A DNA stretch of 64,000 bases, taken from Oceanospirillaceae bacterium. GTDB taxonomy: Bacteria > Pseudomonadota > Gammaproteobacteria > Pseudomonadales > Balneatricaceae. Shown piece after piece: positions 8,357-17,380 of the stretch. Within the stretch, counting starts at the first letter, position 1, and each line of letters opens with the position of its first letter. Location: contig JAHEDZ010000006.1 in the NCBI GenBank assembly GCA_024640955.1, positions 1-64,000 on the forward strand, written 5' to 3'. The notes under the pieces were generated by a model. The model did no database searches, was not told the origin of the DNA, and saw only the letters and a program-made list of their open reading frames with translations. The position numbers were made by a program, and so were the translations under genes.

Positions 8357-9175
8357 TTACAGGGCTCGCAGCAGCTCTCTTGTGGTCAAGACAATCCGCG
8401 CTTCAAGATCAGTCAAAATCTCTATCCGATCGAAACGCTGCGGATTCTCTGCCAGTACTTGCCGCAGATCACGCCCAAAGGCCTGTCGCAGTTCTGTGCC
8501 GATATTGTATTTACAGATCGCTGAACTGCGCGCCAGCGATGCGCGCTGGGCTTTGGGTACCCCACTGCCTCCGTGAATGACCAGCGGTATATCGGTGCCC
8601 GCTTCGATCTTCGCCAGCAACTGCTCATCCAGTCGCGTTTCTGACTCTGTCTGCAGATGCACATTACCAATAGAGATTGCCATGGCATCGATGCCGGTTT
8701 GTTCAGCAAAACTCCGCGCCTCATCTGGATCCGTGCCCGCCGAGGACTCACCCTCGGCATAGCCGACAAAGCCAATTTCACCCTCAACCGACACCCCGGC
8801 AGCATGTGCCATACGCACGACCTCGGATGTGTGGCGGATATTGTCTGCCAGTGACAGTCGCGAGCCGTCATACATCACGCCGGTGAAACCGGCCTCTATC
8901 GCTGCACGACACTCTTCAAGGTCCCGAGAGTGATCCAAATGGATCACAACAGGCACACTGACCGACTCGGCGACCGAGCGCATCATTGTCGCTAGAACGG
9001 GTATCGGCGTGTGTGCGCGACAACCCGGGCCGGCCTGTAAAATAACAGGCGCACCCTCAGCTTCAGCAGCACGCGCGTAAGCGCGCATGTCTTCCCACCC
9101 CAGGCAGACTAGCCCTGCAACTGCATAGCGGTTTTTCAGGGCGTCCTGCAGCACCTCAGCGAGCGTTGCGATCAT
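8357..9175 (-). CDS. iolJ: class II aldolase, 6-phospho-5-dehydro-2-deoxy-D-gluconate aldolase type
   Basis: Class II fructose-bisphosphate-aldolase family, 272 residues, zinc dependent. The HLDHSRD segment (zinc His and catalytic Asp), GVMYDGSRLS, VEGEIGFVGYAEGE and VIHGGSGVP motifs follow the FbaA/IolJ order. In inositol breakdown IolJ splits DKGP into dihydroxyacetone phosphate and malonate semialdehyde. Its start overlaps the iolB stop by four bases (ATGA), so the two are translationally coupled. As last gene of iolDCBJ its product completes conversion to central metabolites; the next enzyme, IolA, is not in the window. No clear terminator follows. Confidence 0.85.
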   Translation of the reverse strand: MIATLAEVLQDALKNRYAVAGLVCLGWEDMRAYARAAEAEGAPVILQAGPGCRAHTPIPVLATMMRSVAESVSVPVVIHLDHSRDLEECRAAIEAGFTGVMYDGSRLSLADNIRHTSEVVRMAHAAGVSVEGEIGFVGYAEGESSAGTDPDEARSFAEQTGIDAMAISIGNVHLQTESETRLDEQLLAKIEAGTDIPLVIHGGSGVPKAQRASLARSSAICKYNIGTELRQAFGRDLRQVLAENPQRFDRIEILTDLEARIVLTTRELLRAL

Positions 9176-10014
9176 TTAAACTTCGACCACATCGACTTCA
9201 TTCCAGGAATTGTCTCTAACTGGCCCGCGTGAGTGGGCTGAAAGTATGGCGACAGGCCACGCTGGGCGGCACCGCCAAGGATGGTAAAATAGTACATCTG
9301 GTAGCCCGGCATTACACAGCAGGGGTGATACCCGTCATCGATCACGAAGGTAGAGCCGTCAACCACGTGGTAAGCCTCTCCCGGATCATTTTCAGACTTC
9401 TGCAGTAGCTGCAGCGCTGAGCCGGTATTGGGCTTAAAGCGGAAGTTGTAGGTCTCATCGTGACGTGTCTCCAGACCTTCACGATCATTGCCATGTTTGT
9501 GGCTAGGGAAGCCCGACCAGCCGCCCTCACCTACTGTGAAGAGCTCAGAGACAAGTAGCTTACCGACCTTACCCTGCTGCTTCATACCCAGAATATGTTT
9601 AATCTTGCGGTGCGTTTTCGTGTCGTCAGAGCCGTACTGAATCATCTCGATATCGTCAGCCATCACAGCAAAAGGCTCTAGCGCCTCTTCGAATGGCGCA
9701 CCAGCAATAAACACTTCGGCGGTGTCTGATTCACAGACAAATGCCGCCTTCTGGCCCGTTGGCACGTAAACTCCCTCAGGTTCGCCATCCCACACATCTT
9801 CAGTACGCAGGCCGATCGTGGCGATATCCTCACCTTCAACGCTGACGCTTACACGCCCCGTTGCTGGCACGATGCAGGTTTCGAAACCGGCCACTTCATA
9901 GTCAAAGCGTTCACCACGCTTAAGCTTGACGATATTGAAGTAGTTCAACGGTACCGTCTCGTTGTTCACATCAACGATCGGCTGGTTCTTATTATCGAAT
10001 GGAGCGATATGCAT
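9172..10014 (-). CDS. iolB: 5-deoxy-glucuronate isomerase
   Basis: Cupin-fold isomerase converting 5-deoxy-D-glucuronate to 2-deoxy-5-keto-D-gluconate, the substrate of IolC. The 280-residue product contains the IolB hallmarks: GGWSGFPSHKHG with two metal-binding His residues, HDETYNFRF, and GYHPCCVMPGYQMYYFTILGG, where the last metal His sits. It lies two bases after the iolC stop codon and overlaps iolJ by four bases. Length and motifs match the family throughout. Confidence 0.95.
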   Translation of the reverse strand: MHIAPFDNKNQPIVDVNNETVPLNYFNIVKLKRGERFDYEVAGFETCIVPATGRVSVSVEGEDIATIGLRTEDVWDGEPEGVYVPTGQKAAFVCESDTAEVFIAGAPFEEALEPFAVMADDIEMIQYGSDDTKTHRKIKHILGMKQQGKVGKLLVSELFTVGEGGWSGFPSHKHGNDREGLETRHDETYNFRFKPNTGSALQLLQKSENDPGEAYHVVDGSTFVIDDGYHPCCVMPGYQMYYFTILGGAAQRGLSPYFQPTHAGQLETIPGMKSMWSKFK

Positions 10015-10016
10015 GA

Positions 10017-11018
10017 TTAAACTCCTGACACGCTTTGTGTCGTGTTGCGTGTACGTCTGAATTGATTGATATCTTCAAGAGTTGGCATTGCCGGAGCACA
10101 GCCTACTCGCGTTACCACAATGGCAGCAGCCGCGCTGCCGATTTGAATGGCTTCAGTGATCGGCTCACCCCGGCACAAGCTCGCCAACAAACCGCCTAAG
10201 AAAGCGTCTCCTGCTCCAGTCGGTTTAAGCGGTGAAACAGGAAAAACTCCGGTCTGGATCAGGCGACCGTCGGTCAGCAGGCTCTTAGAACCGTGCTCGC
10301 CCTGTTTGTAGATGCAGTTACACCCCTGGGCCGTGAGGAGGGCCGCTTCAGCCAACCCCCGCTCGTAATCCCCAGCGAGGTGACCAAACTCCTCATCATT
10401 GCCGACTAGCAGTTCTACATACTCCACCGCCTGATGATAAACAGTTTGGGCCATCTCTGGGCTTTCCCAAGAGTAGGGTCGGTAGTCCAGGTCCATAATC
10501 ACAGGAATACCGGCGACCTGAGCTCTCTTCAGCGCCAGCAGGCTAGCACTGCGAGACGGCTCTAACGTAAGACAAGTTCCAGTGATAACGAGGGCGCGAT
10601 AGGCGCGAAAATCGACGGCTACTATCTGCTCCTCATCCATCTGAAAGTCCGCTGCGTTGTTGCGGTAGATAACCGACTGATGATCCTCTACCCGCGACTC
10701 CGCTAACGCTAGGCTAGTACGCTCATCACCGCTGATCGTTTTTACAAGCGCGTCATTAATGCCGTAGTGAGCAAGTTGGTTACGCACAAAGCGCCCTACA
10801 GCATCATCCGATACGCAAGTCAGTAAGGCGACGGGCACTTCGTAACGACGCAAGGCAACGGCGATATTGCCGCTGGAGCCACCCAGCGCTGTCGTAAACT
10901 GCGATGCCTCTTCGGTCCGTGTGCCAGGAGGGTCCGGATAGAGGTCAAGGCCCGCCCTGCCAATCACAAGAATCGGCTGGTCCGACTCAGTTAACGCCTG
11001 AAGCAAATGCTCTACCAC
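10017..11018 (-). CDS. iolC: 5-dehydro-2-deoxygluconokinase
   Basis: PfkB/ribokinase-family kinase that phosphorylates 2-deoxy-5-keto-gluconate at C6. The 333 residues show the N-terminal ALGGSSGNIAVALRR motif and the C-terminal ATP/anion-hole motif PTGAGDAFLGGLLASL with the catalytic Asp. IolC-type features include MDLDYRPYSW and LLVGNDEEF. It starts with GTG at 11018 immediately after the iolD stop codon, with no spacer, so reinitiation is likely. Part of iolDCBJ. Confidence 0.93.
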   Translation of the reverse strand: MVEHLLQALTESDQPILVIGRAGLDLYPDPPGTRTEEASQFTTALGGSSGNIAVALRRYEVPVALLTCVSDDAVGRFVRNQLAHYGINDALVKTISGDERTSLALAESRVEDHQSVIYRNNAADFQMDEEQIVAVDFRAYRALVITGTCLTLEPSRSASLLALKRAQVAGIPVIMDLDYRPYSWESPEMAQTVYHQAVEYVELLVGNDEEFGHLAGDYERGLAEAALLTAQGCNCIYKQGEHGSKSLLTDGRLIQTGVFPVSPLKPTGAGDAFLGGLLASLCRGEPITEAIQIGSAAAAIVVTRVGCAPAMPTLEDINQFRRTRNTTQSVSGV

Positions 11019-12893
11019 CTAGACCCCCTTACGCTGGCGGTCACGACCCGCTTCAGTTTCAGCATGAGCGTCGAGCACCTCCTGACGGTTGGAGACCGCG
11101 GGGGTGCCCACCTCCCACCAAGCATGTCCCTCATTGGTCCAACCATCATAAGGATCAACATCCATCACAATTACATAGGTCCGATCAGACTCTTTCGCTC
11201 GCTGGAACGCCGCCTGCATCTCGTTTGCATCGGCAACGCGCTCAGTCTGAGCACCCATGCTCTGTGCGTGCTGTTCGAAGTCGACACCCAACTGATTCGT
11301 CGCGGTGGGTGTATCTTTAAAGAGGTTATTAAAGCTGGCATTGCCTTTGCCGGTTTGCAGCTTATTGATGACCGCGAAACCACCATTGTCGAGCACAAGA
11401 ATAATCAGCTTCTTGTCGGTGATAACTGCTGAGTAGATATCGGAGTTCATCAGCAAGTAGGAGCCATCTCCAACAAACACAATTGTATCGTTTTGCTTCT
11501 CCTGCTCACTCTGGGCAATACGAGCCCCCCAGCCACCGGCAATTTCATAACCCATGCAACTGAAACCAAACTCCACATCAACGGTGCTCACTTGCAACGT
11601 GCGCCAGTTGGCAGTCACTTCGGCCGGCAGACCGCCCGCGGCAGTAACCACACGGTCTCCCTCATCGCAGAGCGCATTTACGACCCCGATCGCCTGCGCG
11701 TAACGATTGGGACCGGACTTAATATCTGTATTAGCCGCACGGATAACGTCCCAAGCCTCGCGCTCAGATGCGGCCATATCCAACCACCCAGGCGGCGATA
11801 CGTATTCACCGAGAAGCTGTGAAAGGGCTGGCAACGACTCCTTGGCACCTGCGATCACCTCTAGACCTTGGTGCTTAAGTGCGTCATGCCGCCCGGGGTT
11901 AATCTTTATGAGCTGTGTCGTCTCGCCAAAGACTGTCCAGGAGCCTGTAGTAAAGTCCTGCAATCGAGTGCCTACGCAGAGCACTACATCAGCCTTATCA
12001 GCGAGAGCATTAGCCGAATCTGAGCCAGTCACTCCCAGTGGGCCGCAGTTCAACGGATAATCCCAACGCAAGTTTGCGCGACCGGCAATCGTCTCAACCA
12101 CCGGAATCTGATGCTCGTCGGCGAAGTGGCGGAGTGTGTCAATCGCATCGCCGTACTGCACACCACCTCCCGCAATGATCAGCGGACGCTTCGCGGTTTT
12201 TAACAGCTCGGCTGCCGCTTCAAGCTCAACAGGATCAGGGATAATTGAACGTACACGATGGACTTTGGGCTCAAAGAAGCTCACGGGGTATTCGTACACC
12301 CAGCCCTGCACATCCTGTGGCAAACCGATAAAAGCCGGCCCACAATCTGCTGGATCCAACATCGTGCCAATTGCTTGCGGCAAGGACTGTAGGATCTGTG
12401 CAGGGTGAGTAATACGATCCCAGTAGCGCGTCACGGACTTAAACGCATCGGTCACACCCAGAGTCGGGTTATTGAAATGCTCAACCTGCTGCAACACCGG
12501 ATCCGGCAGACGTGTCGCGAAGTTATCGCCACACAACATCAACATCGGCAGACGGTTTGCCATCGCAAGCGCCGAGGAGGTTATCAGATTGGCAGTACCA
12601 GGCCCGGCAGAGGCGGTACACAACATGAAACGTCGACGCAGGTGGTACTTGGCGTAAGCGGCAGCCGCGAACCCCATAGACTGTTCGTTCTGTCCTCGAT
12701 AGAGCGGCAGATCGTCCTGGACTTCGTATAACGCTTCACCCAGACAGGTAACGTTGCCGTGGCCAAAAATACCGAAGCCGCCGCCGCACAACCGAACCCT
12801 CTGACCGTCAATCTCAATCCACTGATTCTGCAGATATTTAACAATTGCTTGGGCTGTTGTCAGGGTAATTGTTTTGCCCGCTGTTGTTGTCAT
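11019..12893 (-). CDS. iolD: 3D-(3,5/4)-trihydroxycyclohexane-1,2-dione hydrolase
   Basis: Thiamine-diphosphate-dependent ring-opening hydrolase that turns the IolE product into 5-deoxy-glucuronate. The 624-residue product has the three TPP-enzyme domains: N-terminal Pyr domain (GEALYEVQDDLPLYRGQNEQ with the activating Glu), a central domain, and the C-terminal PP domain with GDGSYLLMNSDIYSA ... LDN (the GDG-N30 ThDP/Mg motif). It is first in iolDCBJ. The ATG at 12893 has AGGATG upstream. Divergent from the 12972 oxidoreductase gene, sharing a 78-bp region with a TGCAACCGGTTGCA palindrome. Confidence 0.95.
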   Translation of the reverse strand: MTTTAGKTITLTTAQAIVKYLQNQWIEIDGQRVRLCGGGFGIFGHGNVTCLGEALYEVQDDLPLYRGQNEQSMGFAAAAYAKYHLRRRFMLCTASAGPGTANLITSSALAMANRLPMLMLCGDNFATRLPDPVLQQVEHFNNPTLGVTDAFKSVTRYWDRITHPAQILQSLPQAIGTMLDPADCGPAFIGLPQDVQGWVYEYPVSFFEPKVHRVRSIIPDPVELEAAAELLKTAKRPLIIAGGGVQYGDAIDTLRHFADEHQIPVVETIAGRANLRWDYPLNCGPLGVTGSDSANALADKADVVLCVGTRLQDFTTGSWTVFGETTQLIKINPGRHDALKHQGLEVIAGAKESLPALSQLLGEYVSPPGWLDMAASEREAWDVIRAANTDIKSGPNRYAQAIGVVNALCDEGDRVVTAAGGLPAEVTANWRTLQVSTVDVEFGFSCMGYEIAGGWGARIAQSEQEKQNDTIVFVGDGSYLLMNSDIYSAVITDKKLIILVLDNGGFAVINKLQTGKGNASFNNLFKDTPTATNQLGVDFEQHAQSMGAQTERVADANEMQAAFQRAKESDRTYVIVMDVDPYDGWTNEGHAWWEVGTPAVSNRQEVLDAHAETEAGRDRQRKGV

Positions 12894-12940
12894 CGGTGCA
12901 TCCTGTTATTGATTATTCTTTCGGATGACGATACAACATC

Positions 12941-12954
12941 TGCAACCGGTTGCA
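12941..12954. promoter_or_regulatory. LacI-type operator in the iolD divergent promoter
   Basis: TGCAACCGGTTGCA is a perfect 14-bp palindrome with the central CG usual for LacI/GalR-family sites. It is 47 bp before iolD and 17 bp before the divergent oxidoreductase gene, so one protein could control both. The LacI-type regulator encoded at 16119-17138 at the end of this divergent operon is the obvious candidate. Confidence 0.75.
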
Positions 12955-12971
12955 AACCTAAGGATAAAAAG

Positions 12972-14057
12972 ATGCAAAAAATCAGGCTGGGCGTCATCGG
13001 AGGTGGCTATATGGGCAAGGCCCATTCGATCGCTGCACACTCTGTTAGCGCTGTAATGGAGCTCGAAACCGTGGTTGAGTTAGGCGGTATTGCAGCCGGT
13101 TCTGCGCAAAGCGCCGCCCGCTATGCCCAACTGTTCAATGCGCCCCACTCTTTTGCCACGGCCAAAGAGTTGATCGAATCGGACAAAATTGATGCCGTAG
13201 TCATAGCATCGCCGCAGGACACACACCTCGAATTTGTCGAACTCTGTGCCAAAGCCGGTAAGCCGGTTATGTGCGAAAAGCCGATGGGGCGAACACTGCC
13301 CGAAGCCCAAGCGATAGCTGCAGCAGCCGAATCTGTCGTTAACCTGGTTGCCTACAACTACATCAACACACCCGCCAGCGCCTATGCCCGCAAACTGATT
13401 GCCGAGGGTGCTATCGGGGAGATCACTTGGTTCCGCGGTGAGCACAACGAAGATTTTATGGTGGATGCGCTTAGCACCTGGCGCTTGCAGGGGGACGCCA
13501 ACGGGACACTGGGTGATCTTGCGCCTCATGTTATCCAGTGTGCACTCGCCTTCTGTGGCCCAATCGAATCTTTGGTCGCCGATATCAAATGCCGCCCTGA
13601 GTCGCGTCGCCAAAGCAAAGACACAGAGTCGAATGATGATCAGGTGCAATTTATGTGTCAGTTCAGTAATGGCGCGAACGGCTTCATCTCATCCTCGCGC
13701 GTAGCCCACGGGCGAAAAATGGGTTATGCCTACGAGATTCACGGCTCCGAGGGGACTATCCGCTTTGACCAAGAGGATCAGAACTGTGTTTGGCTCTATC
13801 AGCGCGACAACAGCCCAAATGCCGGCTTTCAACGTATCTTAGCCGGACCTGACCATGGTGATTTCCGATTTTTCTGTCAAGGCGCTGGCCATGGCACGGG
13901 TTATCAGGACCAGATCATTATCGAACAGGCCAATTTTATTCGTGCCATCTTGGGCCATCAGCCCGCGTGGCCTAGTTTCAGTGATGGTGTCGAGGTAATG
14001 CGGGTTGTCGACGCTATTCGAGAATCATACAAACAATCAGGCTGGGTGAGCCTGTAA
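12972..14057 (+). CDS. Gfo/Idh/MocA-family oxidoreductase in the inositol cluster
   Basis: NAD(P)-dependent sugar/cyclitol dehydrogenase, 361 residues. N-terminal Rossmann motif GVIGGGYMGKAHSIA, the EKP motif MCEKPMGRT with catalytic Lys, and a C-terminal alpha/beta domain. I chose the ATG at 12972 (AGGATAAAAAG upstream), at which similarity begins; the open frame extends 71 codons further upstream, across the divergent promoter, and that part is not protein-like. It starts the iolE operon. It probably oxidises or reduces an inositol isomer (scyllo- or D-chiro-inositol) or an inosose; the substrate cannot be read from sequence. Confidence 0.85.
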   Translation: MQKIRLGVIGGGYMGKAHSIAAHSVSAVMELETVVELGGIAAGSAQSAARYAQLFNAPHSFATAKELIESDKIDAVVIASPQDTHLEFVELCAKAGKPVMCEKPMGRTLPEAQAIAAAAESVVNLVAYNYINTPASAYARKLIAEGAIGEITWFRGEHNEDFMVDALSTWRLQGDANGTLGDLAPHVIQCALAFCGPIESLVADIKCRPESRRQSKDTESNDDQVQFMCQFSNGANGFISSSRVAHGRKMGYAYEIHGSEGTIRFDQEDQNCVWLYQRDNSPNAGFQRILAGPDHGDFRFFCQGAGHGTGYQDQIIIEQANFIRAILGHQPAWPSFSDGVEVMRVVDAIRESYKQSGWVSL

Positions 14058-14073
14058 CCAAAGGATAAAAACA

Positions 14074-14964
14074 ATGAGTATCAAAGTCGGTAATGCGCCC
14101 TGCTCTTGGGGTGTGGAGTTTGCTGGAGATCCACGCAATCCGAGTTGGCAAACCGTCCTGAAAGAGTGTGCCGATGCAGGTTATCAAGGCATTGAGCTGG
14201 GCCCCATTGGCTTCATGCCTGAGGACCCAGTTGAGCTTGCTGACGCGCTAGCCCAACACAAGCTGGAGATGATGGCAGGTGTGCTATACCAACCCTTCCA
14301 TGATGCGAGCGCCTTTGACGACTTGCTAGATAAGGCTCACCGCACCGCCCGCGCGCTGAATGCACATGGCGCCCAACAGATGGTACTGATCGATTCGATC
14401 TCAGAGCGTCGCGCACCCTCTGCCGGCCGGCCCGAAGAGGCAGTGAAAATGGATAGCGCCGAGTGGAGAGCATTTGTTGATCGCATCCGCACGGTCGCTA
14501 AGCTCGGTACCGAGGAGTACGGCCTCACCGTCAGCATTCACAGCCACAGTGCTGGCTTCGTTGATTACCTGCCCGAACTAGAACTGTTACTTCAAGAGAT
14601 CGACTCAAAACATCTCAAGCTGTGCGTAGACACCGGCCACCAAACCTATGCCGGTTTCGATCCAGTTGAGTTTATGACACGCAACTTTGATCGCTTAGCT
14701 TATGTCCACTTCAAAGATATAGATCCTGCTGTGAAAGCCCATGTTATCGCCAACCGCACCGGTTTTTATGACGCCTGTGGTCAGGGTATCTTTTGCAACT
14801 TGGGCAAGGGCGAGGTCAACTTTAACGCAGTCAAACAGCTGCTAACTGATCGTGGTTACAACGGCTGGATTACCGTTGAGCAGGACTGCGATCCAACACT
14901 CGACGTTTCACCTCTCACTGATGCGCGCGCGAACCGAGAGTTTCTCGCCAGCGTTGGCTTTTAA
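14074..14964 (+). CDS. iolE: inosose (myo-inosose-2) dehydratase
   Basis: TIM-barrel dehydratase of the AP endonuclease 2 fold. It removes water from 2-keto-myo-inositol to give 3D-(3,5/4)-trihydroxycyclohexane-1,2-dione, the IolD substrate. The 296-residue product opens with the IolE signature NAPCSWGVEF and carries the metal-site residues in SIHSHSAGFVD, LCVDTGHQTYAGFDP, YVHFKDIDP and WITVEQDCDP. It lies 16 bp after the first oxidoreductase and 24 bp before the second, all in one operon divergent from iolD. MocC of rhizopine catabolism is a relative, but the match to IolE is close. Confidence 0.93.
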   Translation: MSIKVGNAPCSWGVEFAGDPRNPSWQTVLKECADAGYQGIELGPIGFMPEDPVELADALAQHKLEMMAGVLYQPFHDASAFDDLLDKAHRTARALNAHGAQQMVLIDSISERRAPSAGRPEEAVKMDSAEWRAFVDRIRTVAKLGTEEYGLTVSIHSHSAGFVDYLPELELLLQEIDSKHLKLCVDTGHQTYAGFDPVEFMTRNFDRLAYVHFKDIDPAVKAHVIANRTGFYDACGQGIFCNLGKGEVNFNAVKQLLTDRGYNGWITVEQDCDPTLDVSPLTDARANREFLASVGF

Positions 14965-14988
14965 TTTTTTGTACTGGAGTCGTTCTAT

Positions 14989-16122
14989 ATGAAACCAATT
15001 AACTGGGGTTTGATTGGCGGCGGTCGTGGCAGTCAGATTGGCCCAGCTCACCGACTGGGTGCACGCCTCGATGGCCTGTTTAACTTTAAAGCGGCTGCAC
15101 TAGACCACCGCCCTGAAGAGGGCAAAGTTTACGGTGTAGAGCTGGGTCTAGATTCTGATCGCAGTTATGGCGACTGGCGCGAGATGCTAGAGGGCGAGCG
15201 CAACCGCGAAGATCGCATTGAGTTGGTGACCATCGCTACACCTAACGACACTCACTATGAGATCAGTAAAGCCTTCCTGGAAGCGGGCTTCCACGTACTC
15301 TGCGAAAAGCCACTGACTATGAATGTCGAGCAGGCCGAAGATCTAGTCAAAGTAGCTCAGGCGAGTGGCAAGATCTGCGCGGTAAACTATGGCTACTCTG
15401 GCTATTCACTGGTGCGCCATATGCGAGCAATGGTCGCGCGTGGTGATATCGGCAAGGTGCGCATGGTATTTGCCGAGTTTGCCCACGGCCATCACGCCGA
15501 TGCAGCAGATGCTGACAACCCGCGCGTACGCTGGCGTTACGATCCGAGCAAAGTGGGTGTATCGGCGCAGTTCGCCGATTGCGGCATCCATGCCATGCAC
15601 ATGGCCAGCTTCGTGACCAATCAACGCGTGGAACAGCTCAGCGCCGACTGCGTTAGCCTACTCCCGAGCCGCGAACTTGAGGATGACGCTATGGTGAACT
15701 TCCGTATGTCAGAAGGTACCGTGGGTCGTCTGTGGACCTCATCCTGTGCCATTGGTCGCCAGCATGGTCTGACAATTCAGGTGTTCGGTGAAACCGGAGG
15801 TCTGCGCTGGGCGCAGGAGCAGCCGAATCAGCTCTACTACACTCCCGTCGGTGGCCGCACACAGGTGATCGAGCGCGGTGAAGCAAACCTCTCCCCAGAA
15901 GCCGATCGTTCAAGTCGAGTAACGGTGGGTCACGCGGAGGGTATGCCACTCGCCTTCGGTAATATCTACACCGAATTGGCACAGGCGATTGATATGGATA
16001 AGCAGGGCCAAACGCCCGACCTAGGCTTAATTCCAATGGTCGACGCCGGCGCTGATTCGATCAAAGCGATTGCTGCGGTGGCGCGCTCGGGCAACAGCCA
16101 GGGAAGCTGGGAGTCTCTCTAG
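14989..16122 (+). CDS. second Gfo/Idh/MocA-family oxidoreductase of the iolE operon
   Basis: Dehydrogenase of 377 residues with an unusual long nucleotide-binding loop (GLIGGGRGSQIGPAHRLGA), the LCEKPLTMN motif, and a central HxxDAADADNPRVRWRYDP segment. The last resembles a subgroup of inositol/scyllo-inositol dehydrogenases rather than IolG itself. It ends at 16122, overlapping the end of the convergent LacI gene by four bases. With IolG and the 12972 protein the cluster has three Gfo/Idh enzymes, suggesting use of several inositol stereoisomers or derivatives. Exact substrate unknown; scyllo-inositol is a reasonable guess. Confidence 0.82.
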   Translation: MKPINWGLIGGGRGSQIGPAHRLGARLDGLFNFKAAALDHRPEEGKVYGVELGLDSDRSYGDWREMLEGERNREDRIELVTIATPNDTHYEISKAFLEAGFHVLCEKPLTMNVEQAEDLVKVAQASGKICAVNYGYSGYSLVRHMRAMVARGDIGKVRMVFAEFAHGHHADAADADNPRVRWRYDPSKVGVSAQFADCGIHAMHMASFVTNQRVEQLSADCVSLLPSRELEDDAMVNFRMSEGTVGRLWTSSCAIGRQHGLTIQVFGETGGLRWAQEQPNQLYYTPVGGRTQVIERGEANLSPEADRSSRVTVGHAEGMPLAFGNIYTELAQAIDMDKQGQTPDLGLIPMVDAGADSIKAIAAVARSGNSQGSWESL

Positions 16123-17138
16123 CTCTGCTTGACAGGCGCCAAGGTGTCACGCTCGATAATGTCGCAAGGCAACAGCGTGACACTCGGCTTCGAGGGTTCT
16201 CCGGCAGTGAGCTGAGCTTGTAAGCGATCAACCGTCAACTCCATAACTCTGGCTGTGGGCTGAGCGATGGTTGTCAAACGGATACCCTCCCAAGCGGACA
16301 TCTGGATATTGTTAAAACCGAGAATACCTACCCGCTCGGGCACCTTAACACCCGCACTATTCAGAGCATTGATAGCGCCCATAGCGATCATATCATCACC
16401 ACAGAGGTACCCTTGTGCCAGCCCCGTTTCCATCAGATGGTGCATCGCCTCATTGCCGGCCTCAAAGGTGTAGCCCTGGGCAAAATGCACCTGCACGCTG
16501 GCACCCTCGGTCTCAGCCACCGACATAAAGCCCGAAAGACGATCTCTGGTTGATGTAGCGAGCTGGGGACCACCTAAAAATCCAAGCTTGGTATAACCCG
16601 AGGCGAGCAGACGACGAGCAGCCAGAGCGCCTGCCGCTTGATTATCAATGCTCACCACATCGTACTGCCCATCATTGGTGCGCCCAAAAGCATGAACAAC
16701 CAAAAGCCCCGCCTCAACGAAGGCATCCGTGAACCCCATCGGCAAGGTCGATGAGGCCACCACAACCGCATCAACCTGATACTGCAGAAGCAGGTCCAGG
16801 CTACGTTGCGGTTCAACTTCATCAGACAGGTTGATCAGCAGCGTACGCAACCCACGTGCCTGCAACAGCCGTGTGAAGGTGTCGAGGATCTCGAGATAGG
16901 CTGGATTCTTGAAATTATTGGCAACTAAGCCAACCAGACCGGTCTGCCCTGTGGTTAAACTGCGCGCAAGGATATTGGGCCTGTAACCCAACTCCCGTGC
17001 AGCTTTCTCAACTCGCGCTTTGGTCTGGCCCGAAACCGACGCTCCAGGCGTAAATGTGCGCGATACCGCGCTGCGGCTGACACCCGCCAACTGCGCAACC
17101 TCTGCCAGGGTTACTCGATTCTTTGCTGCTCTCGCCAC
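16119..17138 (-). CDS. LacI-family transcriptional regulator of the inositol cluster
   Basis: DNA-binding regulator, 339 residues. N-terminal LacI helix-turn-helix (VTLAEVAQLAGVSRSAVSRT, residues ~8-27) with hinge-helix region, then a periplasmic-binding-protein-like effector domain (FNNIQMSAWEGIRLTTI near the C-terminus is typical). It likely senses an inositol-derived ligand and binds the TGCAACCGGTTGCA site between iolD and the iolE operon. The gene is convergent with that operon, overlapping by four bases, which is a common place for a local regulator. Binding is inferred from position and operator type. Confidence 0.88.
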   Translation of the reverse strand: MARAAKNRVTLAEVAQLAGVSRSAVSRTFTPGASVSGQTKARVEKAARELGYRPNILARSLTTGQTGLVGLVANNFKNPAYLEILDTFTRLLQARGLRTLLINLSDEVEPQRSLDLLLQYQVDAVVVASSTLPMGFTDAFVEAGLLVVHAFGRTNDGQYDVVSIDNQAAGALAARRLLASGYTKLGFLGGPQLATSTRDRLSGFMSVAETEGASVQVHFAQGYTFEAGNEAMHHLMETGLAQGYLCGDDMIAMGAINALNSAGVKVPERVGILGFNNIQMSAWEGIRLTTIAQPTARVMELTVDRLQAQLTAGEPSKPSVTLLPCDIIERDTLAPVKQS

Positions 17139-17233
17139 GCTTCTAGCGCCTTATTAGAATTGTTTTCTTAAGATTATCAATTTATTGGATTTAGTCCACC
17201 ATCTACGGGCAGTTACAAAACCTTTGCGTTGTG

Positions 17234-17334
17234 ATGACTTGGGTGTCCTCGGCAGAATTTTGAATGCCATGGATGGCATTCACAAGCGTACAAAGATGTA
17301 TTCACAGCGCTTCTGACGAGGACACCCAAGTCAT
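17234..17334. repeat. large structured inverted-repeat element (three-way-junction fold)
   Basis: Outer arms of 18 bp are perfectly complementary (17234-17251 and 17317-17334; ATGACTTGGGTGTCCTCG and complement). Inside are two further hairpins: GAATGCCAT-GG-ATGGCATTC (17262-17281), and an AAGCG/CGCTT stem with an inner TAC/GTA (17284-17312). The 371-bp gap 17139-17509 otherwise holds the desaturase promoter. Size and layout suggest a MITE-like mobile repeat or a structured RNA element. No ORF is present. Confidence 0.7.
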
Positions 17335-17380
17335 TGCAATGCCCAAAGATATGTCGTTTCATCATTGCTCTCACAAAGTT

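Noticed and set aside
12759-12971. N-terminal extension of the oxidoreductase starting at 12759
   Set aside because: The 71 added residues run back through the iolD coding start and the divergent operator, are Cys-rich and unlike the family; the ATG at 12972 has a ribosome site and starts the Rossmann motif.
13080-13649. 189-codon minus-strand frame opposite the Gfo/Idh gene
   Set aside because: No recognisable domain, antisense to a clear dehydrogenase gene.
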